This document shows positions 11,811 through 20,490 of a stretch of DNA of 64,000 nucleotides, piece by piece (within the stretch, counting starts at the first letter, position 1; each line of letters begins with the position of its first letter). Source of the stretch: Cutaneotrichosporon cavernicola (lineage: Eukaryota > Basidiomycota > Tremellomycetes > Trichosporonales > Trichosporonaceae); assembly GCF_030864355.1 (NCBI RefSeq), contig NC_083395.1, forward strand, positions 62,001 through 126,000, written 5' to 3'. Position numbers and translations under genes: made by a program. The notes below the pieces were generated by a model that saw nothing but the letters and a program-made list of their open reading frames with translations, was not told where the DNA came from and did no database searches.

Positions 11811-12440
11811 ATGCCCCACACAGAGCCCGACCACCTTGTCATCACGGCCGCCACCCTTGACGCCGGCGTCGCTTGGGTCGAGGAGCGACTCGGTGTCTCG
11901 CTCTCGCCACGGCGAGGCGGGCAGCATGACCGGCAGGGAACCCACAACGCACTCCTCTCCCTCGGGCCCGACTTCTATCTCGAGGTGATCGCGATCAACC
12001 CCGATGCACCAGTGCCCGACCACCCACGCTGGTTCGGGATGGACACGGTCGGGCCCGAGCCGCGTCTGCACCACTGGGTGTGCCGTACTTCCAACCTCGC
12101 GGATGCGCTTGAGAAGAGCGCAATCAAACCCGGCGAGATTGAGCAGATGTCGCGCGGCACGTTGCGGTGGCTCATCACCATCGCACCTGACGGGCAGCTG
12201 AAGGCCGACGGAACGATGCCCTCCCTCATCGAATGGCAGAGCAAGCCCCACCCCGCCGCAGGTCTTGAGGACAAGGGATACCGGCTCCAGAAGCTCGAGG
12301 TCCACCACCCTCGCGCGCAGGAGGTCAAGGCGTCGCTCTCGGCCGCCGGCATGTTGGATACACGGGTCGAGTTCGCGACGGGTGGGCCAATGCTCTCCGC
12401 GACGATCCAGACACCAAGTGGGCCGCGGGTGCTGGGATGA
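11811..12440 (+). CDS. Glyoxalase-like domain protein
   Basis: One uninterrupted frame of 209 residues. It begins MPHTEPDHLVITAATLDAG and includes GTHNALLSLGPDFYLEVIAI, which is the pattern of the glyoxalase-like (VOC superfamily, Glyoxalase_3) domain: a His near the start (DHLVI), a second GTHN-type His, and Glu in YLEVIA, all potential metal ligands. HHWVCRTSNLADAL begins the second half-domain. The ATG at 11811 is preferred over 11724 because the domain begins at once and the upstream residues look like leader. The substrate cannot be read from sequence; the family includes uncharacterised bacterial and fungal proteins. The gene is intronless and lies between two gene-poor stretches, which fits acquisition by transfer but does not prove it. 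Confidence 0.8.
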   Translation: MPHTEPDHLVITAATLDAGVAWVEERLGVSLSPRRGGQHDRQGTHNALLSLGPDFYLEVIAINPDAPVPDHPRWFGMDTVGPEPRLHHWVCRTSNLADALEKSAIKPGEIEQMSRGTLRWLITIAPDGQLKADGTMPSLIEWQSKPHPAAGLEDKGYRLQKLEVHHPRAQEVKASLSAAGMLDTRVEFATGGPMLSATIQTPSGPRVLG

Positions 12441-12857
12441 GGACAAGACGACTACTAAATGCGTGAGCACGCACCGCTTTAGAGCAAGATGCAACTTCTA
12501 GCTGGGCAAGCTTCCGGCGGAGCGCACACTGGCTGAGTTGTTCCGAACAAGGGGTTCTACCATGATCCTCCAGCCCGTGCCTCTTTCTCGCGAGAATGTG
12601 CAAAGCGAGGGCGTGGAAGAAGGCCATGTCTCTATCCTACGCCCAGCGTTGTTTATCCAGCTCCATACAATAACTTACTCCCAACTGCCAGGTTGCCAGG
12701 TTGCCAAGGCGAGTTTCCGCACGTCGAGCGCGTCACGCATACCTTTACCTGGCGCCTGCGGCTTACGTTGCCACTGAAGCTGTGTGGCCTGAGAACCTTG
12801 ATTGCATGACGCTATTTTGGTGAGAAACGCCACCTCTCGCCCCATAGTCCCTGACAG
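12441..12857. other. Intergenic, nothing seen
   Basis: This stretch lies between the glyoxalase-like gene and the tRNA. No open frame has family resemblance. A short direct repeat (GCCAGGTT, twice) occurs near 12,690-12,705. Confidence 0.5.
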
Positions 12858-12862
12858 AAAAA
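12858..12862 (-). terminator. Pol III terminator run
   Basis: Five T residues on the minus strand, about 30 bases beyond the tRNA 3' end. They are a plausible RNA polymerase III stop, farther away than usual. Confidence 0.4.
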
Positions 12863-12892
12863 CAACTACAGGATCGCTCCTGCAATCTCTTG

Positions 12893-12963
12893 TACACTAG
12901 GAGGGAGTCGAACCCCCGCCGAACGCATGGCAAGCGTCCATGATACCGTTTCACCACTAGTGT
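12893..12963 (-). tRNA. tRNA-Gly, anticodon GCC
   Basis: Read on the minus strand, the sequence starts ACACTAG and ends CTAGTGT plus an A discriminator, forming a perfect seven-pair acceptor stem. The anticodon arm is GACGC, loop TTGCCAT, GCGTT, which gives anticodon GCC. The T arm is GGGGG, loop TTCGACT, CCCTC, with the usual GTTCGA box B core. The D arm contains the TGGTGAAACGG box A region. The total is 71 bases without CCA and without an intron. It stands alone between gene-poor stretches. Confidence 0.93.
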
Positions 12964-14260
12964 TGGTTGTTGGTTGGAAAATGTTTTGAGCAACAGCAGA
13001 AGAAGGGTGTGGAGGTGGGCAACGGTTTTGGGGTGAAACGTTGGTTCGTACCAACCTTGGCCCCACTCGCGGCATGTTGGTTACCACAAGTACTTGGCAA
13101 TATGCGTTTCAAACTTGGGACCTGTGGGATTGCACCTTCCAGGCAGTTAGCCATGTGTCGCACACGGAACGGGTGCCACAGGCCCGAGAGTGGCTGACGA
13201 GCTGAGGTGAGGATCCCATTGAGCCGAGATGTTCGTTACAGGCGAGGAAAGGTGATGGTCCATGGTTGGAACCCAGTTAGGATAGAAACAGGCTCATGTG
13301 AAACCGGCTAGGACTGCATGGGACGTCGTAGTAAAGGTGGTAACGCATCGTTTGTAGCGGCGACAGTGTCTGACAGCATGGATCGTGAGAGTGGTCGATA
13401 TCCAAAACCTCGACAACGGCGAACCTTCAAGAGAGCACAAAAGGTCAGAATAGGGGGTTTAGACCCCGTCGAGCCTTTTGGAAGCGTCAAACCAAGCAAA
13501 AGAGAACAATCTTTTTCGGACCTCTCTAACAGACCTGCTTGGAGAGGGGGTCGGCGGCGGCGCCACATTGAAAAAAATGTGAGCTTTGACAAGTGTGCCC
13601 ATACTTAAAGTCGACCCTATGAGGCGTAGAATACGCCTGGAAGTGTCAGAATGAGTATTGGAGGACACGGGTTTTAGCGGCGTACAGTGACTGTCGCGAC
13701 GCAAGTGGTTTGGAGAGACGATTTTGGGGGGTTTTGGGAGATGAAGTGCGAAAATATCCAGGATCGGGATTCCGAGGACGAGAACCGCAAAGTCACGGCT
13801 TTATTTGGGTGGCCTTGGGTGGCCTTGGGTGCCTTGGGAGGCCTCATGTCGTGCATGACACGGTCGCCACCACGGCGGTACGGCGAGGATGTCGGACGGA
13901 ATGGGGTGGGCCAGCAGGGTATGTACTGTAGCAGCGTCACGGCGACACCTCAGCAATGGTACTGGTAAGGTTTAACGCTGTGCCAGATTTCGAAACAATG
14001 TTCTTGTGACTTCTCGTGTTGCACATAGTGTACCATTGACGTCGAACCCGAGGGGTAGCCAACCTGGAACTGTCCTCAGTCGGCTGCATTTTCCGCTTGT
14101 GTGGCAGGTGGCAAGGACATTGAAGGGTTCGTGGCACTTGGGTCCACCCTCGAGACACCCCAGACACGCACCAAGCACCTCCGCCCACATCACTGCAGAA
14201 TTGATATAACCTGCATCGCTTCACCGCTTCATCGCCTCCCTACTCGCCTCCATCGACAAC
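12964..14260. other. Intergenic, no supported gene
   Basis: This 1.3 kb stretch holds only short frames. A 96-residue plus-strand frame at 13,318-13,608 is strongly basic and without recognisable motifs. An imperfect 10-base repeat (GGTGGCCTTG, about three times) lies at 13,808-13,843. Confidence 0.45.
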
Positions 14261-14896
14261 ATGATCTACCTCCTTCTACTTCTTCTCTCCACCACGGCTT
14301 TAGCCGCTTGGCACCACGTTCGTCCTCCTCTCCTCCATCACTAACTCCAGCCCCGGGGCACCTATCTTCTCGCAACCGCTGGCTTCGGAGCCTGCCTCGA
14401 ACCAGAGGGCAACTTCATTGGCGCCGAGCTCGTCCTCAGTGACTGCAGTAACGCCGGCGCAATAGGATACCAATACGAAGGTCCCCTTACGCGCATCTAC
14501 TTTCTCGAATACGACAAGTGCCTCGAAATTCCCAATGGTGCTTGGTCATACCAGAGTCGGCCCGTGCTCGCAGAGTGCCACGACGCCACTGTCAACGTCC
14601 ACCAACTCTGGACGCCGACTTATGCGAATGACAAGGACGAACGTACATTCATCATCCGCTGGACTGGGGCAGATGGCAACGGAGATGGGTGTATCGATGT
14701 GCCGAATGGCGCATGGTGGCGATACCTCTACAGGGACAAGGTGTGGATGAACTTGTGCGATCACAAGAATGAGAACCAGCACTTTTGGATGATGAGGCGC
14801 GACCTCCCAGAGGATGCGGGGTATGGTGACGGGTATCGCAATTTGCCCCGCGAGAGCTGGGCCTATCAGTATGACGAGCCCGCTATCGTGATCTAG
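14261..14896 (+). CDS. Secreted ricin-B-type lectin
   Basis: Predicted exons are 14261-14317 and 14351-14896, giving 200 residues. The first exon encodes a clear signal peptide, MIYLLLLLLSTTALA, and the 33-base intron has a CACTAACTCCAG branch and acceptor. The mature part looks like a ricin-B beta-trefoil lectin: ACLEP, KCLEIPNGAW and GCIDVPNGAW are the repeated C-hydrophobic-(D/E) strands, and HQLW and NQHFW are QxW-type repeat ends. Such domains bind sugars; no enzyme domain is attached, so this is a lectin and not a catalytic toxin by what can be seen. The Cys residues that could form disulfides are spread through the repeats. The protein probably acts outside the cell or in the wall. The exact ligand is unknown. 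Confidence 0.8.
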
Positions 14897-15526
14897 TAGT
14901 ATGAGAGGCGAGCCTTTATATTCTGTGGTTAGGTATATTCATGCAGAGTGCACATGTGTTTTCAGAGGATCAACATACGAGCTTCGCAGGTGTACGTGTG
15001 TCAGATATAAGGAGTAGGTGCACGAAGCTGACGGATTCTAGGCGGTCTGAAGGGATCGATGAGCGGATGACCTGGGCTCAGGCTAATGGTCGATGTCCAC
15101 GGACCAGACGTCTCTCCCTTTGCGGCTAGCGTCTTAGGCTGCCTTCCCGCTGCGCCGCACGGCTGCCCTTTCTGCCACTAGTTCCAGGACAGGCAGGCGC
15201 CGCGACGACCGCCTGCATGGGCATAATTTGTCTACCGCGCCGCAGTCTTGGCGCGCCCCAGAAGCTGCGACGGCAGCGTGGTGGATGACCCCAATGAGCG
15301 GTTGGCGGCACTCATCCGCTTCTGCTCCGTGGTCTGGGTCGCGAGCTGCGCCAGTAACGCCCAGAGCAGCTACGAGCTCCTTCTGCGCCGAGTTGATCCG
15401 TGGACCCACTCACCAGCGAGTAGTCGCACAATGAGAATCAGAACCAACGAGCAAAGAACCGACGAGTCACTCCCTCAGGCCCCACATGGAGCCCTGCTAC
15501 ACTCTACGAATCCATGGGAATTCAAT
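14897..15526. other. Convergent intergenic region
   Basis: This stretch lies between the 3' ends of the lectin gene and NDUFB11. A minus-strand 91-residue open frame at 15,134-15,409 has no recognised family and is probably chance in GC-rich DNA. Confidence 0.45.
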
Positions 15527-16591
15527 TTACTGAGAAGGCGACGTGTACTTGGTAGGCTCGCCGCGCGCCTCCATGCGCTGCTTGGCTTCCTGCAGCGCCC
15601 ATGCCTGGATACTGTTGTGGGAGAGTAGATGGAGCGGGTGGAAGAAGGGGGCCCATGGCGGGTGCGTGAGTCGAAGCGAGCGAGCGTGTGATGGGCGGGA
15701 GGGATTGGGCAGAGGTATGCAATTGAGAGGTGAGCAGAGGGTGCAGCGGAGTGATGGAGTAACAGAACAGAGACAACGCGCAGATCGGGATGAGTGGTCA
15801 GCAGGCATACACAACAGCAGGGCGAACGCACGAGGTGTCGGGCTTGTACACGATGATCGCAGCGGCGAGCGCGAGGCCGCCAAAGAAGCCGGTGTAGAAG
15901 ATGGTCCTGGGGTCAGCGCGCCGTATCTTGGAGAGGTCTGTAGACCGCCTCGACATGAGGACCAAACAGGAATCCAACTCACTCCCAGCTCTCACGGACA
16001 CGTTTCTGGCCGGGACCGATCTGGTGTCAGCTTCTCAAGCGGCGCAGTCGCGTTGGTCGCGTAAGATGTGTGCAACGGGCCTGAAGAGGGAAAGACAGGA
16101 TAAAGACAGGAGGCGGAGTGCAGTGATGCGCGGTGGAATGCGCGTGGGATGATTGGTGGGTTGGGTGGCGAGTGAGGAGATGGTGGGATGGTGCTCGGAG
16201 CAGCGGGCGACGCAGAGGTCCCGCGAGACGGAGACCGAAGAGGACGTTGGAATGCGCAGGAGGTCTGGCGCGCGTTGAGGCTCGCGTGTCGTGCAGTCCC
16301 GCGGGGTAGTCGTGCGCGACCGTCGTGTCCGTCCCGAAGCCGAGCAGCATCCACCGCCCACACCCCGCCTCCCTTCCTCCAACCCCATCAAATCCCATCC
16401 CTCCTCCACCGTCGCCCTCCTGTTTCCCCTCCCCCTGCCCCTCCTGTATCTCCTCGCCTCCGTCAACGCGCGCTCCTCACCTCCTCGGAGAAAACGTAGC
16501 CCGACGGCTGATTGTAGTGCGGCGTGCTCCCGTAGCGGACCTGAACAGGACGCGCGGCGCGAGCGAGAGGGCGAGCTGCTTGGCGGAGCAT
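15527..16591 (-). CDS. Complex I subunit NDUFB11/ESSS
   Basis: Predicted exons on the minus strand are 16591-16481, 16020-15983, 15906-15832 and 15611-15527, giving 102 residues. The N-terminus MLRQAARPLARAARPVQVRY is a mitochondrial presequence. Family features follow: PHYNQPSGYVFSEE, GQKRVRESWE, the single membrane helix FYTGFFGGLALAAAIIVYKP with DTS, and the C-terminal helix WALQEAKQRMEARGEP. This is the NDUFB11/ESSS accessory subunit of the membrane arm of respiratory complex I. The second exon is only 38 bases. The first intron is 460 bases and ends in CTGACACCAG. All exon phases fit. The gene is divergent from the small membrane protein gene at 16852. Confidence 0.9.
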
Positions 16592-16851
16592 GGTGAGTGG
16601 TGTGGCCGTAGTGGTCGTTGATGCTCGTCGTTCGGAATCGAGTTGGGCGGCAATCCAGTGGGGCTTAGCGGGCAGTGGCAGTGGGTGGCTCGGAGTTGCC
16701 ACGTGGATGGGAATTACAATGTGGCGGATTCGGCAATCACTCAACGATCAACGAGTTGCCACCCAGTCCCACCTAGAGCCACATTGACATTAATGCGATC
16801 CAGCATAACAACTATGAGCAAGAGGTAGCATAAACAAAGCCCATCAACGCC
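16592..16851. promoter_or_regulatory. Bidirectional promoter region
   Basis: A 260-base gap separates the divergent starts of NDUFB11 (16591) and the small membrane protein gene (16852). It is GC-rich near the NDUFB11 start and AT-richer on the right. No distinct element was identified. Confidence 0.4.
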
Positions 16852-17418
16852 ATGAGTGCAACCTCTTCTCCTACTCCTCCTATCTCGGGCTCCCTACTCT
16901 ACCACGCGCTTGCCAACTCTCCCTCACAAGATGCAACCCGACCAAGAACGGCACAGATGGAGACGGCGACAAACGTAGGCGAGGGCTACACGTATACCTC
17001 GAGCTCCATTGTGCGCGTAGCTCTCGCGGGGGGTATCATCGTGCTCGGCGTGTGTGCGTTGTTGCTGTTCGTCAAGGTGAGTCTCACTTTTGCGCCCCTC
17101 GTGCTCGCGATGATCGCGGTGCTGGCTCGGTTTGCACAGCGCTAAGTCCAGATCTCGGGATGGCTGCGGTACCGCCAACGCACCAGCCGTGAACGCGCCC
17201 TTAGCGAGGCTCAGGATAGCGAGCAGCGTGCGCGTGCATTCGAACTAGCCGCGTGGGCCGATACGCCTGGCCAAGCGCCCGTCACCAGGCGCGACACAAC
17301 CCGCCGCCGGTGGTGGCAGCGCATCAAGACCAAACCAGAAGATAAAGAGAAGCGGCGCGGACTGCGGGGCAAGACAAACGCGTATGCTGTGTACGAGTGG
17401 GAGGGGGTACCGCAGTAG
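16852..17418 (+). CDS. Unrecognised small membrane protein
   Basis: Predicted exons are 16852-17076 and 17152-17418, giving 163 residues. I do not recognise the family. The first 50 residues are Ser/Thr/Pro-rich. One membrane helix follows at about 53-75 (IVRVALAGGIIVLGVCALLLFV). The rest is a strongly basic, Arg-rich tail containing RRRWWQRIKTKPEDKEKRR and ending YEWEGVPQ. By the positive-inside rule the basic tail would face the cytosol or matrix. The intron starts GTGAGT directly after the membrane helix and ends CTAAGTCCAG. The acceptor could be one of two nearby AGs, but only this one keeps a long open frame. It could be a mitochondrial or ER membrane protein; this is a guess. Confidence 0.7.
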
Positions 17419-17540
17419 GCTTCTAGACATTTTCACTTGGGCGTTGGGTATTCACTGGGGCTGCGCGAGGACGACCTGTACATGTAGTTGTATCATGGAT
17501 CTATAGAGGCTTTATTTACAAAGGTTGCTTGCTGCTGGCC

Positions 17541-18599
17541 TCACGCGGCAAACTTGCCGAGGCCCATGACACGGTCACGCGCCTCCTCGTACTTGGACTT
17601 GGTCTCGGCCACCACATCCTCCGGCAGCGCGACACCCTCCTTGGCCTTGAGCCCGCCCTTGATCAGCCAGTCGCGGAGGTACTGCTTGTCAAACGAGTCC
17701 TGAGGCTTGCCCTCCTGGTAAGCGGCCGCCGACCAGTAGCGTGACGAGTCGGGGGTGAGTGCCTCATCGATGAGGATGAGCTGCCTGCCGTTCGGCGTGT
17801 CGAGAAGGCCGAACTCAAACTTGGTGTCGGCAAGGATGAGGCCACGTTCGAGGGCGTACTCGGCCGCAGTGTCTGATGTAAGCACAGCACAAACTCGTAG
17901 TGAAACGCGGGTCCAAGCTTAGCGCAGGCTCCTCTGGAGGGCCTCATTTCCCGCTCGGATCCTGCACACCCCCTCACGCCTCGGCTCACTGTAAAGCTGG
18001 AGCGCCGTACGCTCAATCTCAGCGGCCACCTCGGCACCGCAGATCTCCTTCGCCTTGTCGGGGTGGATGTTCTCGTCGTGGTCGCCCAGGTCGGCCTTGG
18101 TGCTCGGCGTGAAGATGGCCTTGGGGAGCTTCTGGCTCTCGACTAGCCCTGCCGGCATGGGGATACCGTGCACCGTCTGGCTCTTCTGGTACTCGCCCCA
18201 TGCCGAGCCGGTGATGTAGCCGCGCACGATGGCCTCGATCTTGACAACCTCGCACTTGCGCACGATCATCGACCGCCCCTCGAGCTGTGCGCGGTACTCG
18301 GCCAGGGAGGCCGGGAACTCCTCCCACGCAGTCGTGGCTCCCTGCAGACACGCTGGGGACGCGCCCTCGATGCACGGCGTGAGAACGTGATTGGGGATGA
18401 TGTTCTTGAGCTTGTGGAACCAGAACATGCTCAGCTGGGTGAGGGTCGCGCCCTTCTGCGGGATGCCGTTCTCCATGATCACGTCGAAGGCGCTGATCCG
18501 ATCCGTCGCCACAAAGAGGAGCTTGTCCGCGTCCGCTACGTCGGGGAGCGCATAGATGTCCCTAACCTTGCCCTTGGACAGGAGCTTCAGCTTGGGCAT
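17541..18599 (-). CDS. ADE1: SAICAR synthetase (purine synthesis)
   Basis: Predicted exons on the minus strand are 18599-17990 and 17872-17541, giving 313 residues, close to yeast Ade1 (306). Diagnostic segments are LSKGKVRDIYAL (nucleotide-binding loop), ATDRISAFDVIMENGIPQKG, IEAIVRGYITGSAWGEY, ILADTKFEFG and IDEALTPDSSRYW. The enzyme joins aspartate to CAIR with ATP in de novo purine synthesis, in the cytosol. The start at 18599 (MPKLKLLSKG) is the first ATG; homologues often have a few more residues before this point, and in-frame sequence upstream (VLNTD) resembles them, so a small extra exon is possible. The gene begins only 80 bases after the end of the tyrosyl-tRNA synthetase frame on the same strand. 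Confidence 0.93.
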
Positions 18600-18679
18600 G
18601 TCCGTGTTAAGGACCTTTGGGTTAGTCTGTGCACCAGGATCACATCCATTTACGCCAGCTCCCAAATCCTACGCAACGC

Positions 18680-20146
18680 CTACTTCTTCTTGCGGGGGTT
18701 ACTCACAGCTGCGCTTGGTCCAGCAGTTGGGTCCAAGGCGGCGGCATGTTTTGCGGCCTGCTCCTTGGTCTGTCTCTCCTCTTTGGCCTTCCTGAGGGCG
18801 GCGCGCTCCTCCTCAGTAGGCGGCCGATTCGCGCCACCCTTGGCCTTCTTGGCAGCCTTGGCGGCGTTCTTCTCCGCCTTGATGCGGTCGGCCTCCGAGA
18901 CGACCTTGGGGTAGCCGAGGCGGTCCATCTCCTGCCAGTCGGGCGACGCTTCATAGACCTTGCGGATCGGGGCGAGGAGGAGGATGAGCGCGGCGGTAAC
19001 GCCCGACTTGAGGTCGCCGGGGTGGAGCTTCTCGGCAGCGTACTCGTCCTCAAGGGCCTGGTAAGAGGCGAAGTGGAGGTCGCCCCCAAACTTCTCGGGG
19101 CGCGCAATGGTAAAGACGGTCCCGATGGGCGAGGTGGGCGAGGCAAACGATAGCTCGCCGACATAGCGCTTCTCGCCTCTGGCGACGGCTTGCTCGTCGC
19201 GCATCACCTGCGCGGGGATGAGCACGGTCTTGAGGAAGGCGAGGATGCCGTTGCCCTCGACAACACCAGGCTCGCACACAGCCGCCTTGATCTTGGCCTT
19301 GACGTCGGCGGCCGAGTCGAGGAAGTCGATCTTGGACTTGGGGTCCGACGCCGACATCTTGCCGCCGCTCAGGCCTGGCACCATGCCGTTCATGAGGTGG
19401 GCACGCTTGGCGTAGCCGAGCTTGGGGAGGTAGTGGGAGGCAAACATGAAGATCTTGCGCTGGTCAACACCGCCGAACTGGATGTGCACGTCGAGGTACT
19501 GCTCGTCGAGGCACTGCAGGCCGGGGTAGAGGAGCGAGCACATCTGCGGCGAGGTCGAGGCCTTGACAACGTCGGCACCGGCGTGCTCAGCCTGCTTGAC
19601 TGTCGTCAACGAGTTGAAGCGGTACACGTCGAGGGTGTAATCGGGCTTTAGCTGGTACGACGAGCCCGTGACAAACTCGAGCTTGTCAGTCGGCACGCCG
19701 AGCGTCGTGAGCACCGCGTGCAGCAGGTACGAGTAGTACTTGACACGGTACTTGAGGACCTCCATCGTCGACTTGTTGGCATCGAGGAAGGCGTGAATGT
19801 CTGCCGTCAGTTAAGCTTACGCCGTGTTACACACCGGCCAGGAGGATCTTGACGTGGACGCCCGCGCTCAGGAAGTCGGCAATCTTGATCAATGGCACAC
19901 AGTACGCGATGTGGGCTGTTGTCAGTTGTAGTCGAGAAGCAGTAGCTCACGCCGGCCAGTAGTCGCAGTGCCCCAGTAGAGGCGGGGAGTCTCGCCATCT
20001 GCAAGGACCTGGCGGATGATGTTGGCAGAGGTGACCTCGGCGAGGCTGCGGGTGATGCGCTCAAAGCGAGCCTCAGCCTCGGGGTTGAGGGCGACCGTGA
20101 TGGTCTTGTCCTCTTTCTGGTTTGTGAAGTCGAGCTCGTCGGACAT
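18680..20146 (-). CDS. TYS1: Tyrosyl-tRNA synthetase, cytosolic
   Basis: Predicted exons on the minus strand are 20146-19951, 19915-19835 and 19800-18680, giving 465 residues. It is a class I synthetase of the archaeal/eukaryotic TyrRS type: LYWG..TTGRPHIAY carries the HIGH-like signature, VHIQFGGVDQRKIFMFA binds tyrosine and selects the substrate, and GGKMSASDPKSK is the KMSKS loop. A C-terminal lysine-rich extension (from about 390, KAEKNAAKAAKKAKGGANRP) ends NPRKKK and probably aids tRNA binding or nuclear targeting. The enzyme charges tRNA-Tyr in the cytosol. The extension ends close to a GTGAGT, so a splice variant at the very end cannot be excluded. The 3' end lies 80 bases upstream of ADE1. 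Confidence 0.93.
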
Positions 20147-20490
20147 GATTGTTGGCTGCGATGGAGTAATGTTGAACTGCTCTATCAGCATCAGTGCGGG
20201 GCCAGCCACCCAGACTGAGCTTACCTTGCAGCAAGTGAGTCGAAATCTCCACTACTTTGCACATTTCATCATTTGATCCCGCAGTCATTGGGAAGGTTCT
20301 CGTTATAAACCTCGTTATTCAACAATGTAACGTACTCGAGCCAGACACGACGCAAACCCTCAAACAATGAGTCAACATGATGCATATGCGGCACAGGTAC
20401 GATACAATGCAAGGAGTGTGGTGCAGATTCGGAGCGCTTAATATTATATGCACGCCATTTTGATTGGGACAAAGAGTCCGTTCAGTCCAT
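20147..20490. other. Promoter side of TYS1 and 3' flank of TRP-like gene
   Basis: A 344-base gap, fairly AT-rich around 20,260-20,470. No gene seen. Confidence 0.5.

Noticed and set aside
13318..13608. 96-codon basic frame
   Set aside because: No motif, no partner exon, and an equally long frame is open on the other strand.
15134..15409. 91-codon minus-strand frame between lectin and NDUFB11
   Set aside because: Arg/Ala-rich chance frame without motif or splice signals.
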